A stretch of 64,000 bases of DNA from Crocinitomicaceae bacterium (GTDB lineage Bacteria > Bacteroidota > Bacteroidia > Flavobacteriales_D > Crocinitomicaceae), in NCBI GenBank assembly GCA_030727405.1, contig JANRBR010000023.1, positions 99,449-163,448 on the forward strand. The letters run 5' to 3'. The notes beneath the pieces are model-generated. The model saw only the letters and a program-made list of their open reading frames with translations. It ran no database searches and was not told the origin of the DNA. The stretch's first letter is position 1. Each line of letters starts with the position of its first letter. The position numbers were made by a program, and so were the translations under genes. Shown here in pieces: positions 29,817 to 38,865 of the stretch.

Positions 29817-31016
29817 TTAGTTCAAATCTGGCATTTCTCTTGTGAATGCAGGAATTCCTGTTACATCCATTCCTGTAATTAACAAGTGGATATCGTGTGT
29901 TCCTTCATAGGTAACTACTGACTCAAGATTTGCCATGTGACGCATCATTGAGTACTCACTTGTGATTCCCATTCCACCGTGTATTTGACGGGCTTCGCGA
30001 GCAATATTTAAGGCAATTTCTACATTGTTTCTTTTCGCCATGGAAATCTGAGCAGAACTTGCTTTTCCTTCATTCCGTAATTGTCCAAGACGCAAAGTAA
30101 GCAATTGTGCTTTGGTGATTTCAGTAATCATTTCGGCTAATTTCTTTTGAATTAACTGAAAGGCTCCAATTGGAACATTGAATTGTGTTCTTTCTTTTGA
30201 ATAACGCAAAGCTTGATCGTAGCAATCCATGGCAGCACCAAGCGCACCCCATGCGATGCCAAATCGTGCAGAGTCTAAGCAGCTTAAAGGCGCACCTAAA
30301 CCAGATCTTCCTGGTAAAATATGGGATTTTGGAACTTTTACATTATCGAAAATTAATTCACCCGTTGCAGATGCACGAAGCGATAATTTTCCGTGCATTT
30401 CAGGTGTAGAAAAACCTTCCATTCCACGTTCTACTACAAGTCCATGAATCCGTCCAGTTTCGTCTTTTGCCCAAACCACGGCGATGTCCGCAAATGGCGC
30501 ATTTGAAATCCACATTTTGGCACCATTCAAGATAACATAATCACCAGCATCTTTAAAGTTGGTAATCATACCACCAGGATTTGATCCGTGATCTGGCTCC
30601 GTTAAGCCAAAACAACCCATCATTTCACCGGTAGCCAATTTAGGTAAGTATTTTTGTTTTTGCTCCTCGGAACCGTATTTCCAAATTGGATACATGACAA
30701 GAGATGATTGAACAGATGCCGTTGAACGCAATCCTGAATCACATCTTTCTAATTCTTGCATAATTAAACCGTAAGAAATATGATCCAAACCTGGCCCGCC
30801 ATATTCCTCCGGGATATAGGGTCCAAAAGCACCAATTTCCCCTAATCCTCTTAACAAATGCATGGGAAAAGTGGCCTTCTCATAATGCTCATCAATTATT
30901 GGAGAAACCTCTTTTTTTACCCAAGCTCTAGCCGCATCGCGTACCAATTTGTGTTCGTCGGAAAGAAGGTCATCCATTCCGTAGTAATCCGGGTGTGTAA
31001 ACAAATCTGTTTTCAT
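29817..31016 (-). CDS. Acyl-CoA dehydrogenase, glutaryl-CoA dehydrogenase-like
   Basis: GCFGLTEPDHGSNPGGM, GAKMWISNAPFADIAVVWA, YEGTHDIHLLITG. Confidence 0.88.
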   Translation of the reverse strand: MKTDLFTHPDYYGMDDLLSDEHKLVRDAARAWVKKEVSPIIDEHYEKATFPMHLLRGLGEIGAFGPYIPEEYGGPGLDHISYGLIMQELERCDSGLRSTASVQSSLVMYPIWKYGSEEQKQKYLPKLATGEMMGCFGLTEPDHGSNPGGMITNFKDAGDYVILNGAKMWISNAPFADIAVVWAKDETGRIHGLVVERGMEGFSTPEMHGKLSLRASATGELIFDNVKVPKSHILPGRSGLGAPLSCLDSARFGIAWGALGAAMDCYDQALRYSKERTQFNVPIGAFQLIQKKLAEMITEITKAQLLTLRLGQLRNEGKASSAQISMAKRNNVEIALNIAREARQIHGGMGITSEYSMMRHMANLESVVTYEGTHDIHLLITGMDVTGIPAFTREMPDLN

Positions 31017-31094
31017 AAGTTACTAGTTTGAGGACAAAAGTAAGTAAATAATAAAATGTCGACCCCATTCATTTTTGAATTAATTTTGTAAAAC

Positions 31095-31793
31095 ATGATT
31101 TTAACATTAATAGGTCAATTTGAATTAACCGAGCGGGACACCCAATTAAGTAGTTACTTATTGGTCATTGTTTTGTTGGGCTTTGCTTTTGTGGGAGTTG
31201 CCCGTGTAGCTCAGCCCGATTTAATTGCCCAGACGTTTTCTGGTTTTTTCAAAATGAAACGGGTTGAAAATTCGGGATTTGATGGCTCTAAACTTCAACC
31301 GAGTATGACCGCATTGATCATTCTAAACTACATTATTTCATTGTCCTCCTGTGTTTTTTTATCCTTATTTCATGAAAGCAATGTTCTATCTACGATAGGA
31401 ATAGCTCTCTTAATTGTTGGTTCCATTACCTTGTTGCAAATGCTTAATTTTCGACTCATTTTTTTACTGACAGGGGAACGACAAGTACTCGAAGCAACAA
31501 GCATTGTCAATAAACAAATTTGGTCATTTGGTGGATTTATTTACCTTGCCTTGGCTTTCTTGTGGATTTTAAATCAAGAACATCGCTCTTTTTTTACAGA
31601 GGTGTTCATCGTTGTTTTTTTCATACTGTTTTTGTGGCGGGTGATTAAAGGACTTAGAAGTGCTCTGCAATTAAGATATAAATGGTATTATTTAATTTTG
31701 TATCTTTGCACTCTAGAAATTTTACCATTGTTGATTTTAAGTAAATTAGCATGGAATTATTTCGGAGTAAATGATTTGGAAATTATCCGCTAA
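31095..31793 (+). CDS. DUF4271-like membrane protein
   Basis: Multi-pass ORF directly upstream of hemD, C-terminal LYLCTLEILPLLILSKL. Confidence 0.7.
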   Translation: MILTLIGQFELTERDTQLSSYLLVIVLLGFAFVGVARVAQPDLIAQTFSGFFKMKRVENSGFDGSKLQPSMTALIILNYIISLSSCVFLSLFHESNVLSTIGIALLIVGSITLLQMLNFRLIFLLTGERQVLEATSIVNKQIWSFGGFIYLALAFLWILNQEHRSFFTEVFIVVFFILFLWRVIKGLRSALQLRYKWYYLILYLCTLEILPLLILSKLAWNYFGVNDLEIIR

Positions 31794-31805
31794 AAACAAC
31801 GAAAC

Positions 31806-32555
31806 TTGGCCATAAATACAATTTTAGTTTCGCAGCCGAAACCAGAAGGAGACAAGTCTCCCTATTACGATTTAGCTGAAAAGTATAAATTGAAAATAGA
31901 CTTTCGTCCCTTTATCAAAGTAGAGGGAGTTGACCCGAAGGAATTTCGAGCGCAACGAGTAAACTTACCTGAACACACATCCATTATTTTAACGTCAAAA
32001 GTAGCTGTTGACCATTTTTTTAGAATAGCCGAAGCAACCCGATTTGAGGTGCCAGACACCATGAAATATTTCTGTATCACAGAAGCGGTAGCCTTGTACC
32101 TTCAAAAATATGTGACGTACCGAAAGCGAAAAATCTTTTTTGGTAAGCAAACCATCGATGAATTAGCTGAATTAATGAAGAAGCACAAGAATGAAAAATT
32201 CTTACTTCCTTGTACTGATATTCTTCGCGATAACATTCCTTTAACGCTGGAACAACAAAATATTCCTTTTACAAAAGTGACCCTGTACCGTACCGTCGCA
32301 TCCGATTTATCCGATTTGGAAGACGTTTACTACGATATGTTGGTCTTTTTTAGTCCGGGTGGAATCGAATCTCTCTTCAAAAACTTCCCTGACTTTAAAC
32401 AGAACAACACGGCGATAGCTGCCTTTGGACCAACAACGGCTAATGCCGTGATAAAGAATAATTTGCGCCTAGATGTTCACGCCCCTCATCCGAAAGCACC
32501 TTCTATGGTTGGAGCCATTGAATTGTTCATCAAGGACCAATTAAAAAAGAAATAA
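31806..32555 (+). CDS. hemD: Uroporphyrinogen-III synthase
   Basis: ILTSKVAVDHFF, FFSPGGIESLF and AFGPTTANAV motifs. Starts with TTG at 31806. Confidence 0.88.
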   Translation: MAINTILVSQPKPEGDKSPYYDLAEKYKLKIDFRPFIKVEGVDPKEFRAQRVNLPEHTSIILTSKVAVDHFFRIAEATRFEVPDTMKYFCITEAVALYLQKYVTYRKRKIFFGKQTIDELAELMKKHKNEKFLLPCTDILRDNIPLTLEQQNIPFTKVTLYRTVASDLSDLEDVYYDMLVFFSPGGIESLFKNFPDFKQNNTAIAAFGPTTANAVIKNNLRLDVHAPHPKAPSMVGAIELFIKDQLKKK

Positions 32556-32636
32556 ACTTTCTTTAAAAATTCCGTTATTCTGCTTTTTTTTCTTCGTGGA
32601 TTCTTATTATATTTACCCAAACTTAAATTTTAATTC

Positions 32637-34511
32637 ATGAAAAAACTATTATTCTCAGCGTCTTTGTTTTCTGCGTTGATGGCTAATTCTCAAATTCTCA
32701 CAGAGAATTTTGAAGGAGGAGCACTTCCAGCAGGATGGTCAAAAACACAAAGTACTCCATCTGTAGGATGGGAGTTCGGAGCAAATTTATCAAGCCAATA
32801 TTGGGCAGTGCCTTCTCATACGAAGTATGCTGCGTCGAATGATGATGCACACGATACGCAAGCTGCAACAGCAAATCTTGCAGACAAAGATCGTTTGATC
32901 ACACCACCACTTGATTTAACAGCTCAAACGGCAGTTGCACTTAAATTCGATGCTTTCTATACGGGAGTTTATGGTTCTGAAGCAACGGTGGAAGTAAGTA
33001 CAAATGGTGGTACAACATGGACAACCATTTTCACTTTGGATCCAAGTGCTGCATGGCAAAATAACATAGCGACTAACCTTTCTGCATATGCAGGACAGAA
33101 CAATGTTTTGGTTGCTTTCCGTCACAACGATGGTAATGCATGGGCAGATGGTTTTGCAATTGACAACGTAAGTATCTACGCTCCACCTGCAAATGATGCA
33201 AAAATCAATAGCATTGCATTGAACCGTTATGGAGTGATCAATACGAATTCAAACCTTGTTCTTAATGTAACAAATTTAGGTTCAAGTACGATTTCAAACT
33301 TAACTATTGATTGGAATGATGGAACATCTCATAGCCAAGTAATCAATGTGAGCATTGCTCCTTTTGCAACGATGGATGTAACACACCCAACAGCATTGAA
33401 TTATTCTACAGCTGTTGAGAAAACAATCGCAATAAATATCACAGCTGTAAATGGTGGTGTGGATGCGGATGTTTCTAATAACACAGGAAGCAAATTATTC
33501 AACTCTTTAAGTCAATCTTCTCCTAAGAAGGTGGTGATTGAAGAAGGAACAGGAACATGGTGTGGATGGTGCCCTAGAGGTGCTGTTGCAATGGAACAAA
33601 TGTACCAAAATCACCCGAATGATTTCATCGGAATCGCTGTTCATAATGGTGATCCAATGACGGTAACTGAATACGATAACGGAACAGATCTTTCTGGATA
33701 CCCAGGGTGTAACGTTGACCGTGCATTGTTAGACGAAAGTGTAAGTGCTAACTTATTTGAAAGCTACTACCAAGAGCGTATCGGTTTAGCAGTACCTGCT
33801 GGTCTTTCTATGACAGTGTCTGGAACTACAAGTAAAACAATCAACGTTTCTGCTACGTTTAGAACAGTATTTGCAAGTGCTAACTACCGTTTAGGTGTGG
33901 TAATCATTGAAGACAATGTTACCGGTACTGCAAGTGGTTACAACCAAACAAACTCTTATGCGGGTGGTGCAAACGGGGCAATGGGTGGATATGAATCACT
34001 TCCTAATCCAGTTCCAGCTGCAAGTATGGTATATGACCATGTTGGACGTGCATTGTTAGGTGGTTTTGCTGGACAAGCAAACTCTGTACCAACAACAATT
34101 ACAGACGGACTTGCAGCAAGTTATACTTTCAACTACACCATTCCTTCAACAAGTAACTCTGCAAACATGTCTGCAGTTGCTTTATTGATTGACAATGCTA
34201 CAGGAGAAATTGTAACAGCTGAGAAAACATCATTGAGCGCGGCTAACGTAAATGAATTGGAAACAATTGGTTTAAATGTTTACCCTAACCCAGCTTCAGG
34301 AGCAGTGAATGTTTCTTTTGAAGCAAACAATGGTGATTTTGTTATTACCTTAACGGACCTTCAAGGTCGTGTGATTTCTTCTAAAGAAATGACTAACTTG
34401 AATGGTTCTCAAGTAGTAACATTCTCTACGGAGGATGTTGCTTCTGGAAGTTACATTGTTACTGTTGCTACAAACGGTACGAAAACAACTAAAAACGTTG
34501 TGATTAAATAA
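32637..34511 (+). CDS. Secreted T9SS type-A cargo: choice-of-anchor J domain plus Omp28-like thioredoxin-fold domain
   Basis: Signal peptide, ENFEGGALPAGWSKTQ, internal VVIEEGTGTWCGWCPRGAVAMEQM, C-terminal VYPNPASGAVNVSFEA...TKNVVIK. Confidence 0.85.
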   Translation: MKKLLFSASLFSALMANSQILTENFEGGALPAGWSKTQSTPSVGWEFGANLSSQYWAVPSHTKYAASNDDAHDTQAATANLADKDRLITPPLDLTAQTAVALKFDAFYTGVYGSEATVEVSTNGGTTWTTIFTLDPSAAWQNNIATNLSAYAGQNNVLVAFRHNDGNAWADGFAIDNVSIYAPPANDAKINSIALNRYGVINTNSNLVLNVTNLGSSTISNLTIDWNDGTSHSQVINVSIAPFATMDVTHPTALNYSTAVEKTIAINITAVNGGVDADVSNNTGSKLFNSLSQSSPKKVVIEEGTGTWCGWCPRGAVAMEQMYQNHPNDFIGIAVHNGDPMTVTEYDNGTDLSGYPGCNVDRALLDESVSANLFESYYQERIGLAVPAGLSMTVSGTTSKTINVSATFRTVFASANYRLGVVIIEDNVTGTASGYNQTNSYAGGANGAMGGYESLPNPVPAASMVYDHVGRALLGGFAGQANSVPTTITDGLAASYTFNYTIPSTSNSANMSAVALLIDNATGEIVTAEKTSLSAANVNELETIGLNVYPNPASGAVNVSFEANNGDFVITLTDLQGRVISSKEMTNLNGSQVVTFSTEDVASGSYIVTVATNGTKTTKNVVIK

Positions 34512-34528
34512 TCATATATACGATTTGG

Positions 34529-34558
34529 AAACGCCCTCAATCGAGGGCGTTTTTTTTT
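34529..34558 (+). terminator. Intrinsic terminator after the T9SS cargo gene
   Basis: AAACGCCCTC-aatc-GAGGGCGTTTTTTTTT. Confidence 0.85.
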
Positions 34559-34572
34559 GACTTTCATTTTCT

Positions 34573-36231
34573 ATGTTCATTCCATTAACCGACGAATCAC
34601 CAACGAATCTGCCAGAAAAGTTTACTTTTCCATTCTACTATCATCCTCATCCAGTTGCAATGCTCGCCGTTTCTGAACTTCAAAAACGCTTGGTTGAAGC
34701 GGATTTTCATCATGATTTTGGAATCGATAATACCATTAGGGCAGGGGCAATTGGGAAAATGTTTGGTGTGCTAGTAGTTCAGAAACCATCTGGTGAAATT
34801 GGTTATTTGGCAGCGTTTTCGGGAAAATTAGGCAATTCCAATCACCATGCTGGATTCGTTCCTCCTGTATATGATCTTTTAGACGAAAAAGGATTTTTTC
34901 GGAAAGAAGAGGCGGAAGTGAATGACTTAACCATCGAACTTCAAGGATTGGAGAATGACCCTGAATACCGTATTTTATTAAAGGAAGTTGTACAATGTCA
35001 GTTATCATTTAATGACTGGGTCAGCAAAGAAAAGCAGTCGCTTAAATGGGCAAAGAAAATCCGTCAAGAGAAAAGAGATGCCTTCGATCAAGATAATCAA
35101 AGTGCCTACCTCCGTTTAATAGAGGAATTGAAGCATGAAAGCATTCATCAGCAGCTTGCCTTCAAAAGAGCTCAACAAATAAAACAAGTTGAACTTGAAA
35201 AAATCTTGGGCAAATTAGCCATCAAGGAAAAAGAGATTCAAGACCTAAAAGAAAAGCGTGCAGTAATGTCCGCGTCCATTCAAAACCGAATTTTTCAGTC
35301 TTACACATTTCTAAATCCAGCGCTAGAACAGAAAAGTTTACTTGATATTTTCAAGGACACACCTTTTAAAACACCTCCAGCTGGTGCCGGTGAGTGTGCT
35401 GCACCTAAATTGCTGCAATATGCTTTTTTGAATCAATTGAAACCTATTGCAATGGCTGAATTTTGGTGGGGAATGTCTCCAGATTCTGAGATAAAGGTTC
35501 ACCGTGAATATTATCCAGCTTGCAGAGGTAAATGCGAACCCATACTTTCACATATGTTGAAAGGAATCGAAATGGACGTGAATCCGATGAGTATAAATCC
35601 TGCAGAAGGGAAAGATCTTCCAATCCTTTACGAGGATGATTATTTGCTTGTAGTCAATAAACCAGCAGAATTTTTATCCGTTCCAGGCAAGACAATTGTC
35701 GATTCTGTACAAACGAGAATTCATCAAAAATACCCAGGAGCTACGGGACCTCTATTGGTACATCGATTAGATATGTCAACTTCGGGAATAATCCTCATTG
35801 CTAAAAAGAAAGACATTCATGAATCCTTGCAGAAACAATTTCTAAAACGTACAGTCGAGAAACGTTACGTTGCCTTATTACAGGGATATGTGAAATCCAC
35901 TCAAGGTGAAATTCAACTTCCACTTCGCGTGGATTTAGAAGACCGTCCTAGGCAATTGGTGTGTTATGAACACGGAAAGCATGCCTTGACAAAATTTGAG
36001 GTGATAGAACGTACGAAAGGACACACACGGGTTTATTTTTATCCGCATACCGGACGAACGCATCAATTGCGTGTCCATGCTGCTCATGCAAGTGGTTTAA
36101 ACGCTCCAATCATAGGAGATGATCTCTATGGTCAAAAAGCAGATCGATTGTGCTTACATGCAGCATTCTTGAGTTTTTGGCATCCAATCACAAAAGAACG
36201 AATGGAAATCTCTTGTCCAGCGCCTTTTTAA
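34573..36231 (+). CDS. RluA-family pseudouridine synthase with long N-terminal extension
   Basis: C-terminal VHRLDMSTSGIILIAKKKDIHESLQKQF and GRTHQLRVHAAH; about 340 aa precede the catalytic domain. Confidence 0.9.
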   Translation: MFIPLTDESPTNLPEKFTFPFYYHPHPVAMLAVSELQKRLVEADFHHDFGIDNTIRAGAIGKMFGVLVVQKPSGEIGYLAAFSGKLGNSNHHAGFVPPVYDLLDEKGFFRKEEAEVNDLTIELQGLENDPEYRILLKEVVQCQLSFNDWVSKEKQSLKWAKKIRQEKRDAFDQDNQSAYLRLIEELKHESIHQQLAFKRAQQIKQVELEKILGKLAIKEKEIQDLKEKRAVMSASIQNRIFQSYTFLNPALEQKSLLDIFKDTPFKTPPAGAGECAAPKLLQYAFLNQLKPIAMAEFWWGMSPDSEIKVHREYYPACRGKCEPILSHMLKGIEMDVNPMSINPAEGKDLPILYEDDYLLVVNKPAEFLSVPGKTIVDSVQTRIHQKYPGATGPLLVHRLDMSTSGIILIAKKKDIHESLQKQFLKRTVEKRYVALLQGYVKSTQGEIQLPLRVDLEDRPRQLVCYEHGKHALTKFEVIERTKGHTRVYFYPHTGRTHQLRVHAAHASGLNAPIIGDDLYGQKADRLCLHAAFLSFWHPITKERMEISCPAPF

Positions 36232-38141
36232 ATCGCTTTTTCCACCCAATCGCCGTTTTCTTTGATGAGGTCTATTAATGCATCCACGGCTTCTTCAGCG
36301 GCGACATTTTTGCGTACGACCGTTTTCTCTTTGTACAAATGAATTTTACCTGGACCAGTTCCAACATAACCATAATCGGCATCTGCCATTTCACCAGGTC
36401 CATTGACGATGCATCCCATGATGCCAATTTTAATTCCTTTCAAATGGGAAGTCCTTTCCCGAATTTTAGCAGTTGTTTCCTGTAAATCAAACAAGGTTCT
36501 TCCACAGGATGGACATGATATGTACTCTGTTTTGGAAATCCGCGTCCTTGTCGCTTGTAGGATACCAAAAGTTGTGGAGTTGATGAGTGTGTGAGGTTGA
36601 GATCCTTTAATCCACAATCCATCTCCGTATCCATCAATTAATACCGAACCGGCATCGCTCGATACATTCAATTGAAATTTCTCTTGATCTATTTCAGGTG
36701 AATCAAACTGAAGGATGACAGGAATCCTCGTTTTCATTGCATTTAATTGACTGAAAAACCGTCTAAATAATTGAGTTTTATTATCGAACTTCGTTGATAA
36801 AACAAGAATTAAATGAGGGAATTCTTGCAAATTTTCCGGGATTTCTTCTTCGGCATAAAGGGATAAAAATGCTTGCTGATCAGCAGATATTTCTGCTAAC
36901 TGTTCTTTTTTAATCAATGGATAAAACCCTTGTTTAACACTGAAATGATCTTTCCAATTGGAATAATCACAAATGACACCCAAAGTTCCAGGAACTTCAA
37001 AAGACAAGGAATTCGACCCAATGTACACGTAATCTGCGGCAAGATCTTGAAGGTTCCATTTATCCAATGAAACGGAATATGTATAACCAAAACCGTAGAA
37101 ATTTGCTGGGATAATCTCTGATTTTTCGGACATATCTGCTATGACAACAGGAACGTGTTTACCACCAATGTTGTGAATCTCTGAACTATCTCGCTTTTGG
37201 TATTCAAATGGATTGTGTGCTAGCGATTCAGCTTTCTCAATTATAGGGAATACGTTTTGACTTTTGTATTTTTCCGCCAATTTTCGAGCAACAGGGATTT
37301 CAAATTCTGGCTCTTCGGTAAGGGAAACACGAATGGTATCTCCAATCCCATCTTCTAGCAATGCGCCAATACCTACTGCGGATTTAATCCGTCCGTCTTC
37401 ACCATCTCCAGCCTCTGTTACGCCCAAATGCAAAGGATAACAACGCCCATTTTTCAACATGCGGTGCACTAACAAGCGGTATGCTTGTACCATCACAAGC
37501 GTATTGCTTGCTTTCATCGAAATGACAAGCGAGTGGTAATCGTTTTTTTCGCAGATTTGAATAAATTCCATTGCAGATTCAACCATTCCCTCAGGAGTGT
37601 CACCATAACGGCTTAAAATCCGATCGGACAAGGAACCATGGTTCGTTCCAATGCGCATAGCCGTTCCATGTTCTTTACACAGCAGTACGAGTGGAGTAAA
37701 TTTTGCTTCAATGCGCTCCAGTTCGGCTGAGTAACTTTCGTCCGTGTAATCTATTTCTTCAAACTTCTTTTTATCGGCATAGTTTCCTGGATTCACGCGT
37801 ACTTTTTCAATTAATTTCGCGGCGATTTCTGCAGCGTTTGGAGTAAAGTGAATATCTGCTACTAATGGAACATGGTATCCAAGTGCTGCTAGTTTTGCAT
37901 GTATTACTCCCAGGTTCTCAGCTTCGTTTTTACTGGGTGCAGTCAAACGAACCAACTCACAACCAGCTTCAATCATGCGAATGCTTTGAGCAATAGACCC
38001 TTCGGTATCCATGGTGTCTGTGGTCGTCATTGACTGCAAACGGATGGGTTGATTCCCGCCCAAATGTAAATCACCAATACGAATTTCTAAGGTTGGAAGT
38101 CGCTTGCGGTTAAATGGGTCAATGCAATAGGTTGGATTCAT
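36228..38141 (-). CDS. ispG: 4-hydroxy-3-methylbut-2-en-1-yl diphosphate synthase, large three-domain form
   Basis: QSMTTTDTMDTEGSIAQ, VRVNPGNYADKK, and C-terminal SCPSCGRTLFDLQ...GCIVNGPGEMADADYGYVG. Start at Met28 of the ORF. Confidence 0.94.
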   Translation of the reverse strand: MNPTYCIDPFNRKRLPTLEIRIGDLHLGGNQPIRLQSMTTTDTMDTEGSIAQSIRMIEAGCELVRLTAPSKNEAENLGVIHAKLAALGYHVPLVADIHFTPNAAEIAAKLIEKVRVNPGNYADKKKFEEIDYTDESYSAELERIEAKFTPLVLLCKEHGTAMRIGTNHGSLSDRILSRYGDTPEGMVESAMEFIQICEKNDYHSLVISMKASNTLVMVQAYRLLVHRMLKNGRCYPLHLGVTEAGDGEDGRIKSAVGIGALLEDGIGDTIRVSLTEEPEFEIPVARKLAEKYKSQNVFPIIEKAESLAHNPFEYQKRDSSEIHNIGGKHVPVVIADMSEKSEIIPANFYGFGYTYSVSLDKWNLQDLAADYVYIGSNSLSFEVPGTLGVICDYSNWKDHFSVKQGFYPLIKKEQLAEISADQQAFLSLYAEEEIPENLQEFPHLILVLSTKFDNKTQLFRRFFSQLNAMKTRIPVILQFDSPEIDQEKFQLNVSSDAGSVLIDGYGDGLWIKGSQPHTLINSTTFGILQATRTRISKTEYISCPSCGRTLFDLQETTAKIRERTSHLKGIKIGIMGCIVNGPGEMADADYGYVGTGPGKIHLYKEKTVVRKNVAAEEAVDALIDLIKENGDWVEKAI

Positions 38142-38241
38142 GAATGTTGGTCTAAGTAAGCATAACAAAAGTACGTATAGTTTGTTTTTTAAATTGGGAT
38201 TTTGGTGTGATATTTGTTTCACTGAAATTTAAAAAATAACC

Positions 38242-38865
38242 ATGCGCATTTTAAATTGGGTTTTACTTGTAACGATTTTAGGATCATTCATGTCATGTGA
38301 AGATGCTGAAAAGAAAGCATCAAAGAAGAATAGTCAAACGAAAGCGGTGATTCAGCGCACCCATGCCGTCAAAAATCAACTAGAAACTGATAAGCAAACG
38401 CGACGAATCATACCACCTGAAATCCCTCGTTTGCCATTTGATCCATATGATCCAGAGCCAGGATACGAGCCAACTCCTTATTATTTTGGAGAACCAACTG
38501 TACCCTATCCAATAATTGAACCAATCAAGGTAAACGAAGATACCATTTTTGATTTCGCTTCCATCATGCCGGAATTTCCCGGTGGACAGCAAGCATTCAT
38601 GAATTATATAAGTTCCAATTTGATTTATCCGGAAATAGCTAAAGAGATCGGATTGGAAGGAAAAGTAATCGTGAGTTTTGTCGTTTTTGAGGATGGCACC
38701 ATTCATGAAGCAACCATTCTTCGTGGAATAAAAGGAGATGGATCTTGTGATAAAGAGGCATTGCGTTTGATCAATCAGATGCCAAAATGGATTCCAGGAA
38801 AAAGAGAAGGCGGTGAGCTGGTAAAAGTTCGGGTGAAAATACCCGTGATGTTCAAATTAAATTAG
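38242..38865 (+). CDS. Lipoprotein-like protein with TonB C-terminal domain
   Basis: Putative lipobox FMSC, TonB-C motif PEFPGGQQAFMNYISSNLIYPEIAKEIGLEGKVIVSFVV. Confidence 0.85.
   Translation: MRILNWVLLVTILGSFMSCEDAEKKASKKNSQTKAVIQRTHAVKNQLETDKQTRRIIPPEIPRLPFDPYDPEPGYEPTPYYFGEPTVPYPIIEPIKVNEDTIFDFASIMPEFPGGQQAFMNYISSNLIYPEIAKEIGLEGKVIVSFVVFEDGTIHEATILRGIKGDGSCDKEALRLINQMPKWIPGKREGGELVKVRVKIPVMFKLN

Noticed and set aside
36228-38141. ispG as an unusual gene fusion
   Set aside because: The large insert between the TIM barrel and the Fe-S domain is the known three-domain IspG form found in Bacteroidota and plants.
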